Shown here piece after piece: positions 9,255-16,489 of a stretch of 64,000 bases of DNA. The notes under the pieces were generated by a model. It searched no databases, was not told the origin of the DNA, and worked only from the letters and a program-made list of their open reading frames with translations. The stretch spans positions 62,001 to 126,000 of the forward strand of contig CAWEAT010000029.1 of NCBI GenBank assembly GCA_963806935.1. The letters run 5' to 3'. The stretch is from Roseiarcus sp963806935 (GTDB taxonomy: Bacteria > Pseudomonadota > Alphaproteobacteria > Rhizobiales > Beijerinckiaceae). Each line of letters opens with the position of its first letter. The stretch's first letter is position 1. The position numbers and the translations under genes are program-made.

Positions 9255-9575
9255 ATGAGATATGGATTAACATCTATACTAGCGGCGTTGACGATCGGCG
9301 CGTTCGCCAGCGTCACGCCCGCCGCCGCCGAAAGCGCCGGCGACGCGAACGGGATGTGGGAGCAGGCTCAGACCCATCCATACGAAGCGAACCAGGCTCC
9401 CGACTACCAGTCGGGCTATACCGCCGAAGGAGAGGTCCATCCTCCCGGGGAAATCGTCGGCGGGCACTTTGTGAGATCGGCCAACGCTGGACCGCTTGCG
9501 CTGTTGATCCCGAATTGCCACACGTTCCGAACCGACTACGGCGGGTGGTGGTTCACGGAGTGCGGTCCGCAATAG
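9255..9575 (+). CDS. Small exported protein of unknown function
   Basis: This protein has 106 residues. I chose the ATG at 9255, after ttgagaggtccgtc, because it begins a clean signal peptide MRYGLTSILAALTIGAFASV with cleavage near TPAAAES. The mature part is short and polar (MWEQAQTHPYEANQAPDY), with two Cys (PNCHTF and TECGPQ) that could form a disulfide. It resembles small rhizobial exported proteins of unknown role. Confidence 0.7.
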   Translation: MRYGLTSILAALTIGAFASVTPAAAESAGDANGMWEQAQTHPYEANQAPDYQSGYTAEGEVHPPGEIVGGHFVRSANAGPLALLIPNCHTFRTDYGGWWFTECGPQ

Positions 9576-9601
9576 CGTCGGGCAGGATTCCTACATGCGC
9601 T

Positions 9602-9687
9602 GTCCGCGCCGCTGCGGACGGCGCGCTGTTTAGTTTCATTCCGACGTGTGAGCGGTTGGAAGCAAACGCTCACACGTTCGAACGTGT
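9602..9687. promoter_or_regulatory. Cluster of hairpins, two of them mutually exclusive
   Basis: Three structures follow the small gene. GTCCGC/GCGGAC at 9602-9619 can terminate it. A perfect 11-base stem pairs ACGTGTGAGCG (9644-9654) with CGCTCACACGT (9667-9677) across a 12-base loop. A perfect 16-base palindrome ACACGTTCGAACGTGT (9672-9687) uses the same bases as the right arm, so the two cannot form together. There is no U tract. The region 9688-9861 before the P450 gene shows nothing further. Confidence 0.5.
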
Positions 9688-9861
9688 CCCTTGATCCCAA
9701 ACGCCGCCACCGTGCACGACGGGCCGTCTCGACGCGGTCGCGCGAACGCGCGAATCTTCTGTCCATCGCACGCCTCGAATGGCGCCCGGTCCCGGCGCGC
9801 TGGTTGACCAGCCTTCCGCCGCTCCCTACGGTCCGCGTTCCAGCCAGGGGAGGAATTAGGG

Positions 9862-11457
9862 ATGGAACGACGCACGTTTCTCACTGGCGCGGGAGTCGCC
9901 GCGTTGTTGCCCGCCGCGGCCCACGCCGCCGCCGCGGACCAGAAACTCCAGGACGGCGCAACCGCCGGGCGTCTGGCGCCCGACCTCTCCGCGGCCCTGC
10001 AAAGATTTCGCGCGACGATCCCCAGCCATTTCGACCGCGACTACGTCAACAACGCCGTCGTGCCGTTCTTTCTCGGCAGCATCTTTGCGGGCGAACGGCC
10101 CATCCTGCCGATGATCGACCTGCCGCTGACGAAGCAGGACGCGATTCCGTGGGACTTCTGGGGAATGCTCTACGAGGATTGGAAGCCGACGCCATCGGAA
10201 GGCGTCACCGTTTTCCTCGAGGGCCTCGAGAACCGCGGCGACGACAATCTGCGCAAGCGCATCTACTTCACCGGGGTCACGCCCGACCTCTACGCTCCCA
10301 AGTACCAGGCCAAGGTTGTCGCTTTCTTCGACAAGCTTCTCGATCCGAAGTTCGCCGGGAAGCCGTTCATGCGCCACTACCTCGACTATTACTGGGACGT
10401 CTACTGGGACCTGCATCTCGGGGTGAAGGGCGAAGCCGTGCCGCCTCAGGTTCGCACGATCGGGGAGGCCTTCAACACGGTGCTCGCCTATCGCAATCCG
10501 CTGCATGAGGTCGTTTACGAAAATTACATGACCGTGCGGGCGCTTCGCCCGTTCCTGACAAAGTGGATCGACGCCCGGCTCGACGACATCGAGAACGGCC
10601 GGATCGCCGATCCCGACAAGACCATGGCCTATTACTGGCTCAAGAACGCGGGCGACGGAAAATATTTCGCCAAGAGGGACGTCGTCTTCGAATGCTTCCA
10701 CAATTTCGTCGCGCTGAGCCAGTGGGGCAATTCGATCTTCGGCGTCATGAATCGCCTCAACGAAAATGGCGGCGACACGGCGGTGCGGGCGGCCTTTCAA
10801 AAGACGATGAGCGGGGACTTCGACAATGCGAACGGGGCGCCTTACACGCCCCTTGAACTCCTCGTGATGGAGCTCTTCCGCACCATCTCGCCGAATGGGG
10901 GCAGCATTTCCGCGATCACCGACACGAGGGCTTCGTCCTTCTACGGCGGCTCCCCGTTCGCCCAGTTCGGCGTCCCCTACGAACGGCACGCCTACATGAA
11001 TACCCCTCACACCGAGACGAGCTTCGACCCGCGGCTGTGGAAGGAGCCCGAACGCTTCGAGCCGGAGCGCTACCTGAGCGTGCCGACCAGCGCCGAGATC
11101 GACGAAGCCAAGTGCAAGCAGATCGGTCTGCCGCGCTGCCCCTTCGACATCACGACGCTTCCGGTCAGCGACGGCCGCAAGACCGGGATCACCAACAGCG
11201 GCTTCGGCACGGTGTTCGCGGTGACGGACGGGAAGCCGGCTCCGGTGTGCGACTACGCCGGGTTTGCGCCGTTCGGCTTCGGCTATCGCCGCTGCCCCGG
11301 CGAGCAGCTGACGATCGATGTGTTCGCGGATTTTCTCCGCAAGGTGTGGCGCGACAAGATCGTCTTCCGCAGTCTCAATCAACCGCGACCGGGACGGGTT
11401 CCCGTCGGGCCGGGCGCGGTGATCGACGACGACATCGGATTCGCGCAGCAGACCTAG
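9862..11457 (+). CDS. Cytochrome P450-like heme protein with twin-arginine signal
   Basis: This is a 531-residue protein. The first 25 residues (MERRTFLTGAGVAALLPAAA) form a Tat-type signal with RRTFL and an AHA cleavage site, implying export after folding with heme. P450 features are clear: ELFR (Glu337-Arg340) is the K-helix ExxR, RLWKEPERFEPERYL is the meander, and FAPFGFGYRRCPGEQ is the heme loop with the thiolate Cys478. The I-helix region (residues about 276-294, CFHNFVALSQWGNSIFG) lacks the usual acidic-Thr pair for O2 activation, which hints at peroxide or hydroperoxide chemistry as in CYP74-like enzymes. It lies 9 bases from an outer-membrane MetA-like gene. The substrate is unknown. 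Confidence 0.85.
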   Translation: MERRTFLTGAGVAALLPAAAHAAAADQKLQDGATAGRLAPDLSAALQRFRATIPSHFDRDYVNNAVVPFFLGSIFAGERPILPMIDLPLTKQDAIPWDFWGMLYEDWKPTPSEGVTVFLEGLENRGDDNLRKRIYFTGVTPDLYAPKYQAKVVAFFDKLLDPKFAGKPFMRHYLDYYWDVYWDLHLGVKGEAVPPQVRTIGEAFNTVLAYRNPLHEVVYENYMTVRALRPFLTKWIDARLDDIENGRIADPDKTMAYYWLKNAGDGKYFAKRDVVFECFHNFVALSQWGNSIFGVMNRLNENGGDTAVRAAFQKTMSGDFDNANGAPYTPLELLVMELFRTISPNGGSISAITDTRASSFYGGSPFAQFGVPYERHAYMNTPHTETSFDPRLWKEPERFEPERYLSVPTSAEIDEAKCKQIGLPRCPFDITTLPVSDGRKTGITNSGFGTVFAVTDGKPAPVCDYAGFAPFGFGYRRCPGEQLTIDVFADFLRKVWRDKIVFRSLNQPRPGRVPVGPGAVIDDDIGFAQQT

Positions 11458-11466
11458 GCGCCGGGC

Positions 11467-12393
11467 GTGTGCGGCGTCGCTCGGCGGACCAGCCATTCCG
11501 GTCTGCTGGCGTCCTTGCTGGGGGTCGCGGGATCGCTCGCGCTTTCAACCGGGACGCGCGCCGGTTCCGCGCGCGACTACCTCAATGCGCCGGTCGACAC
11601 CTGGCTCGCCATCTATAACGCCGGCTATACGAGCGCGGTTACGCCCGAGGACGGAACGGACACTGTTCCGGGCGTTCGGTCGAACGTCTTCGCCCAGTCG
11701 CTCGTGCTGACCAGGATCATGGATTACTGGGGCCGCACCGGCGGCGTGTCGATCGTGCTGCCCTATGCGTTCCTGGACACGACCGCCGGGCCTTTCCGCG
11801 CGTCCGCGAACGGCGCCTCGGATATCGGCTTTTTATGGCAGATGAACATTTTCGGCGGGCCGGCGCTGACCCGCGCCGAGTTCCAGTCATTCATTCCGCA
11901 GACCTTCTCGAGCTTTCATCTCCTGGTGACGACGCCGATCGGCACGTATAATCCGACCTCGCCGATCAACCCGAGCGCGAACCGCTGGATGGTCTCCCCG
12001 ACCGTCAATTTCAGCTATACGCCCGATCAAGGGTGGAGCTGGATCGAGACTTATGTCTCGGGGCGATTTTTCACCGACAATAACAATTATCTCGTCAACG
12101 GCGCCCAGACGCTGTCCCAGAAGCCGATCCTGCGCCTCGAGGAGCATCTCAGCCGCAATGTAACGAACGCGCTGTGGCTCTCGCTCGACGCCTTCTACAA
12201 CCTCGGTGGCGAAACGAGCATCGACGGATTCGGACAGGACAATATGGCGAACACGCTGAGGGTCGGCGCCGGCTTGGGTCTGCGTTTGTGGCGCGGCGCC
12301 GACCTTGGCCTCAATTACGAGCGGGTGGTCGCCAAGCCCGCGGGAGAGCCCGATTCGCAAACGGTGCGCTTCACCCTCAGGCAATTGTGGTGA
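11467..12393 (+). CDS. MetA-pathway-of-phenol-degradation-like outer-membrane protein
   Basis: This 308-residue protein starts at a GTG with a signal-like N-terminus. It then shows amphipathic beta-strand segments of the PF13557 (phenol MetA degradation, transporter-like) family: VFAQSLVLTRIMDYWGRTGG, SDIGFLWQMNIFGGPAL, LLVTTPIGTYNPTSPINPSA, WSWIETYVSGRFFTDN, and a C-terminal strand ending RFTLRQLW. The terminal aromatic residue is typical of outer-membrane beta-barrels. It follows the P450 gene by 9 bases, so the two are probably co-transcribed and the barrel may move its hydrophobic substrate. Confidence 0.8.
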   Translation: MCGVARRTSHSGLLASLLGVAGSLALSTGTRAGSARDYLNAPVDTWLAIYNAGYTSAVTPEDGTDTVPGVRSNVFAQSLVLTRIMDYWGRTGGVSIVLPYAFLDTTAGPFRASANGASDIGFLWQMNIFGGPALTRAEFQSFIPQTFSSFHLLVTTPIGTYNPTSPINPSANRWMVSPTVNFSYTPDQGWSWIETYVSGRFFTDNNNYLVNGAQTLSQKPILRLEEHLSRNVTNALWLSLDAFYNLGGETSIDGFGQDNMANTLRVGAGLGLRLWRGADLGLNYERVVAKPAGEPDSQTVRFTLRQLW

Positions 12394-12411
12394 ACGCCGC
12401 CGGCCTCGGCC

Positions 12412-13830
12412 TCAGTCGCCCCAGGTCGCAAACATGCCGACCGCGGCAGCGGCCATGACCGCCGTCGCCAGCCAGCCGAAAGCCTTCAGGACCGGGCCGA
12501 GCGTGAACTGGCGCATGACGGCCCGGCGGGTGCTCAAGTGCATGATCATGATCATGATCGGCACCGCCGCGACGCCGTTGATGACCGCGCTCCAGAACAG
12601 CGCCTTGATCGGATCGAGCGGACTGAAGTTGAGGACGGCGCCGATCAGCGTCGCCGCGGCGATGGCGCCGTAGAAGGCCTTCGCGCGTTTCGGCTTCTGC
12701 GACAGTCCGACCCTCCAGCGCAGCGCTTCGCCGACGGCATAGGCGGCGCTGCCGGCGAGCACCGGCACGGCAAGCATTCCGGTGCCGACGATGCCGAGCG
12801 CAAACACGGCGAACGCGAATTCGCCGGCGATCGGCCGCAACGCCTCAGCCGCCTGCGAGGAGGTTTGGATGTCCTTTATTCCATGGGCGTTCAATGTCGC
12901 CGCCGTCGTCAGCATGATGAAGAGCGCGATGACATTCGAGATCCCCATGCCGACCAGCGTGTCGAGCTGGATGCGCGCGAGCTGGCTCGGCGCCTGCTCA
13001 GGCGCCTTGACCAGGGGTTTGGCGTCCGGGTCATCCTTCTCCTCTTCGACTTCCTCCGAGGCCTGCCAGAAGAAGAGATAGGGGCTGATCGTCGTGCCGA
13101 ACACGGCGACCACGACGGTCAGATAGGCGCCCGAGAATTCCAGATGGGGCAAAACCAGATTGCGCGCGACCGTGAGCCAGGGGACGCCAACCACGAACAC
13201 CGTCGCCACATAAGCAAACAGCGACAGCGTCAGCCACCGCAGGACCGAGGCATAGCGCTGATAGCTCGTGAACACTTCGAGCAGGACGGTGACGATCGCA
13301 AAGCCGCCGACATAGAGAGCGGCCGGGCCGGGGACGAGCAGGCCTAGCGCCGCCGCCATCGCGCCAAGGTCGGCGCCAAGATTGATCGTGTTGGCGACCA
13401 GCAGGAGGCCGACCAGCGTGTAGAGCACCGGCGCCGGATAGTGACGGCGCATGTTCTCGGAGAGGCCCCGCCCGGTGACCCGCCCGACCCGCGCGCTGAT
13501 CATCTGGATCGCGCACATCAACGGATAGGTCAGCAGGAGCGTCCAGCCCAGCGCATAGCCGAATTGCGCCCCGGCCTGAGAATAGGTGGCGATGCCGCTC
13601 GGATCGTCGTCCGAGGCGCCGGTGATCAAGCCGGGGCCAAGCACGTCCTTCAGTCTCCGCCTGTCGAACGACTTGGATGCGGCCAACGGCGCCGGCGCGA
13701 CTAACGTACTCAGTTTGAGTCCCTCCACCCCGCAAGCCCAACCCTTTACGCCGGGGCTTTGTTCCACCGGCCAGCCGCCGAGACAAGATTGCGCTTCATC
13801 AATGCGGAGCGCGCGCCGCCGCGGTAGCAT
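12412..13830 (-). CDS. NRAMP-related divalent metal transporter
   Basis: This is a polytopic membrane protein of up to 472 residues with about 11 hydrophobic segments. The first segment carries GPGLITGASDDDPSGIATYS and the sixth FGTTISPYLFFWQASEEVEE. Canonical NRAMPs have DPGN and MPH at these places, so this belongs to the divergent branch (DPSG/ISPY) whose ion is less certain. The start is unclear: an ATG at 13830 leaves only 44 bases to the divergent hsp20 gene and gives about 55 residues without family similarity. A later GTG or TTG (region 13670-13730) is likely. Confidence 0.85.
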   Translation of the reverse strand: MLPRRRALRIDEAQSCLGGWPVEQSPGVKGWACGVEGLKLSTLVAPAPLAASKSFDRRRLKDVLGPGLITGASDDDPSGIATYSQAGAQFGYALGWTLLLTYPLMCAIQMISARVGRVTGRGLSENMRRHYPAPVLYTLVGLLLVANTINLGADLGAMAAALGLLVPGPAALYVGGFAIVTVLLEVFTSYQRYASVLRWLTLSLFAYVATVFVVGVPWLTVARNLVLPHLEFSGAYLTVVVAVFGTTISPYLFFWQASEEVEEEKDDPDAKPLVKAPEQAPSQLARIQLDTLVGMGISNVIALFIMLTTAATLNAHGIKDIQTSSQAAEALRPIAGEFAFAVFALGIVGTGMLAVPVLAGSAAYAVGEALRWRVGLSQKPKRAKAFYGAIAAATLIGAVLNFSPLDPIKALFWSAVINGVAAVPIMIMIMHLSTRRAVMRQFTLGPVLKAFGWLATAVMAAAAVGMFATWGD

Positions 13831-13874
13831 TTATTAAAGGCTGAAAACCAGCCGAAGATGGATGGAGGAATTCG

Positions 13875-14414
13875 ATGACGAAAGTTGAGAAGGTTCCTGT
13901 CACCAGCGAGCAAAAGCCCGCAACGCCGGTCGCCGGCGCGATGCAGGCGTTCCGGCCGTTCGAGAGCTTGCGCCGTGAGGTCGACCGGCTGTTCGAGGAC
14001 TTCACGTTGAATCCGTTCCGGCTGCCGCTCAGGCGCCCGGCGTTCGACCTCGAGCCATTCTGGCAGCCGGATTCCTGGGTCGCGCAGCCGGCGATCGATC
14101 TCGTCGAACGCGATAACGCCTTTGAGATGACGGCGGAAATGCCGGGGCTCGACGAGAAGAACGTCGAGGTGAATGTCGCCAACGGCGTGCTGACGGTCAA
14201 AGGGCAGAAGGAAGAGGAGAAAGTCGAGAAGAAGGAGGACTTCCACCTCAGGGAGCGGCGCTTCGGCTCGTTCGCCCGCTCGGTTCGGATTCCCGAGGCC
14301 GTCGACACGGATAAGATCGAGGCCGGCTTCAAGAACGGCGTTCTCAAAGTGACGCTGCCCAAGAAGCCGGAAGCGCAGAAGCCCGTGAAGAAGATTGCGG
14401 TCAAGGCCGCTTGA
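13875..14414 (+). CDS. Hsp20/alpha-crystallin small heat-shock protein
   Basis: This is a 179-residue ATP-independent holdase chaperone. The alpha-crystallin domain spans about residues 70-165: PAIDLVERDNAFEMTAEMPG, LDEKNVEVNVANGVLTVKGQ, FHLRERRFGSFARSVRIPEA, and the C-terminal FKNGVLKVTLPKK with the GVLxVTLPK signature. The N-terminal FRPFESLRREVDRLFEDF is usual for the family. The ribosome site is gatggagg. It is followed by two strong hairpins at 14431-14496. Confidence 0.95.
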   Translation: MTKVEKVPVTSEQKPATPVAGAMQAFRPFESLRREVDRLFEDFTLNPFRLPLRRPAFDLEPFWQPDSWVAQPAIDLVERDNAFEMTAEMPGLDEKNVEVNVANGVLTVKGQKEEEKVEKKEDFHLRERRFGSFARSVRIPEAVDTDKIEAGFKNGVLKVTLPKKPEAQKPVKKIAVKAA

Positions 14415-14425
14415 GGCTGCCGCAG

Positions 14426-14500
14426 TTGTAGGGCGCGGTCGTTGACCGCGCCCAGGCTGGGTTAGGGTTCGGCAAGGCCGGGTCGGCGACCCGGCCCTAC
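14426..14500. repeat. TTGTAGGGCGCGGTC palindromic repeat with two hairpins
   Basis: Hairpin 1 (14431-14453) pairs GGGCGCGGTC with GACCGCGCCC over GTT. Hairpin 2 (14476-14496) pairs GGCCGGGTC with GACCCGGCC over three bases, then CCTACAG closes against the initial TTGTAGG. The same element lies at 48521-48576. It separates two convergent genes and may end transcription from both sides. Confidence 0.65.
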
Positions 14501-14516
14501 AGGGGTGGGCGCTCGG

Positions 14517-15145
14517 TTACGGGCACTGATCCCAGAAGCCCTGCTGGCGGCTGGCGTCGGTGTAATACCAGCATAGACCCGCTGCGGGCGGCGAGCCGGC
14601 CCAGGAGGCCGCGGCCGCGGCGCTGACGAAGCCGAGCGCTGCTCCGGCGGCGATCGCGCCGCCCGCCGGCCAGCGATACCAGCCGGGCCGTGCGGCCCAG
14701 GCGCCGCCGTGCCAGCCATAGCCGGTGCGGACGTTGACGTTGCGATTGACGTTACGATTCATGTTGCGGTTGACGTTGCGGTTCACGTTCCGGTTGACGT
14801 TGCCCCGGTTGATATTGCCTCGATTCACGTTCCCACGCCCCGCGTACGCGCCCCGATGCATTCCGCCGCGGTTCATGCCGCCATGCATCGCGCCGCGGTT
14901 CATGCCGCCATGCATGCCGCCCCGATGCATCCCGCCGCCGCCGCGGTGCATGCCGCCCCCGCCATGACGCATACCGCCGCCGCCGCGCCCCCGCCGCCGC
15001 CGCGAACCTGGGTGATCCATCCCTCGTCGAGATGCGTCGCCGACGTCCCCGCGGAGAAGACCTCGATCGCCTCCGCCTGCGGCGCTGCGAAAGCGCTGAG
15101 CGTCACGAAGACGAGCGCGCGCTTGATGAAATCGAGTTTTCTCAT
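14517..15145 (-). CDS. Exported Asn/Gly-repeat protein ending GLCWYYTD..QGFWDQCP (copy B), frame broken
   Basis: The start MRKLDFIKRALVFVTLSAFA is a signal peptide, then AIEVFSAGTSATHLDEGWIT. In a GGC/GCG run near 14985-15010 the frame changes, here by loss of one base. The continuation is unusual: repeated GGMHRGG and GGMNRGG, then a run of NVNR-type four-residue units (about 14730-14830). These lead into GGAIAAGAALGFVSAAAAAS and GLCWYYTDASRQQGFWDQCP. The domain order matches the gene at 3075-3588. Function is unknown. The repeats are prone to slippage, so a real phase switch cannot be excluded. Confidence 0.65.
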
Positions 15146-15352
15146 GGCCTTCCTCCCTGCGGCGACCTGAACGCCGCCCATTCGGGCCGCGCTCCGCCGA
15201 CGCCCAACATTAGCGGCTTTGGGTCACGAGCGCGAGTCCGGGCTGGCAGGGGCGTCCGGGATGCCGATGATCCACCGGCGCAGTCGTAGCGTAACGGATA
15301 TCGCGCCCGCAGCGAAACGGATATGACGCAAATCAGGATTGGGAGCGGAGAA

Positions 15353-15742
15353 ATGCGCAGCAGGAGATCGTTTCTGACCCTCGTCGGCGCGGCCCCGGCG
15401 GCGCTGGCCCTTCCGGCGCTGGCGTTCGAGTTCAAACCTTACGACCCCGCCGTGATCGACAAGGCGATTGCGTCCGGCAAGCCGGTGATCGTCCATGTCC
15501 GCGCCTGGTGGTGCCTCCAGTGCCATGCCCAGGCCGCGATCCTGGATAGCCTGAAGGGCGACCCGGCTTATGATGGCGTGAGCTTCTTCCTGGTCGACTA
15601 CGACAAGCAGAAGGACGTCGTGGCGAAGCTCAACTGCCCCCGTGCGACCCTCATCGCCTATAAGGGCGGCAAGGAAGTCGATCGGATGTCCTGGGATACC
15701 TCTCGCGCAGCGGTCCTTGGCGTCCTCAAGGCGGCGATGTGA
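15353..15742 (+). CDS. Exported thioredoxin-fold protein (CLQC active site)
   Basis: This is a 129-residue protein. I chose the ATG at 15353, after ggagcggagaa, because it begins a signal with twin Arg (MRSRRSFLTLVGAAPAALAL). The thioredoxin fold follows, with WWCLQCHAQ at residues 52-60 (Cys54-Leu-Gln-Cys57) and the later cis-Pro region NCPRATLIAYKGGKE. It overlaps the CcdA-like gene by 4 bases. The pair should act as a periplasmic thiol-disulfide relay, with the membrane protein supplying electrons. Confidence 0.85.
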   Translation: MRSRRSFLTLVGAAPAALALPALAFEFKPYDPAVIDKAIASGKPVIVHVRAWWCLQCHAQAAILDSLKGDPAYDGVSFFLVDYDKQKDVVAKLNCPRATLIAYKGGKEVDRMSWDTSRAAVLGVLKAAM

Positions 15743-16455
15743 ACTTGCTGCTGACCCTGCCGCTCGCCCTCGCGGCGGGCATGTTGACGATTTTCAGCCC
15801 TTGCGTGCTGCCATTGGCGCCGATCGTGGTGGCGAGCGCCCGCGCCCGCGATCCGCGCGGCCCGATCGCGCTGGCTCTGGGCCTCGCGGCGACGTTCGGC
15901 CTCGTTGGCGGCGTGCTTGCCTCGTTCGGGGTCGAGTTCGGCGACTCGGCGCTCGCGCGAGCGGTCTCCGCGGCCATCATGATCGCGATCGGGGCGGCGT
16001 TGCTCATGCCGGCGTTTGGCGAACGGATCGAACGCCGGCTCGGTTTCGTCGGCCGGGCTGCCGATGTGATGAGCGAACGGCTGCCGAACGCCGGCCTCGC
16101 CGGCCAGGCGGCGGCCGGCGTCGTGCTGGCCTTCGCCTGGGCGCCCTGCGCGGGTCCCATCCTCGGCGCGGCGCTCATCCTCGCCGCCAAGGGCGGCTCG
16201 CTGGCCGCCGCGACCGCGACCATGACCGTCTACGCGCTCGGGGCGGCCGGCGCGCTGATCGGGGTCGGCTATGCGGCGGGCCGCGTCGCCGCGAAGGCGC
16301 GCTTCGCCTGGGCGGGCGCCGGCGGCAGGCTCGCGCTCGGCGCGGCGTTTGTGGTTATCGGCGTCGCGGTCCTGACCGGCCTCGATCATCAGTTCGAAGC
16401 GGTTCTCGTCGCGGCGATGCCCGATTGGCTGACCGCCTTTGCGACCTCGCTCTAA
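15739..16455 (+). CDS. CcdA/DsbD-family thiol-disulfide membrane protein
   Basis: This is a 238-residue membrane protein with six hydrophobic segments. The two family cysteines are present in SPCVLPLAP (Cys22) and AFAWAPCAGPILGAALILAA. These carry reducing power from cytoplasmic thioredoxin across the membrane. The GTG start at 15739 overlaps the upstream thioredoxin gene stop (ATGTGA), a sign of translational coupling. Its partner is therefore the exported CLQC protein and not a cytochrome-c maturation gene, none of which is nearby. Confidence 0.88.
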   Translation: MNLLLTLPLALAAGMLTIFSPCVLPLAPIVVASARARDPRGPIALALGLAATFGLVGGVLASFGVEFGDSALARAVSAAIMIAIGAALLMPAFGERIERRLGFVGRAADVMSERLPNAGLAGQAAAGVVLAFAWAPCAGPILGAALILAAKGGSLAAATATMTVYALGAAGALIGVGYAAGRVAAKARFAWAGAGGRLALGAAFVVIGVAVLTGLDHQFEAVLVAAMPDWLTAFATSL

Positions 16456-16489
16456 CGCGAAAGCGGACACGGGCCCTTCATAGCCGCGC

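Noticed and set aside
9856..11496. A long minus-strand frame opposite the P450 gene
   Set aside because: The P450 heme loop and ExxR are on the plus strand. The reverse frame shows no domain.
14725..14967. A plus-strand Pro/Leu/Arg repeat frame opposite the Asn-repeat protein
   Set aside because: It is the complement of the NVNR and GGMH coding repeats, with no start site or partner of its own.
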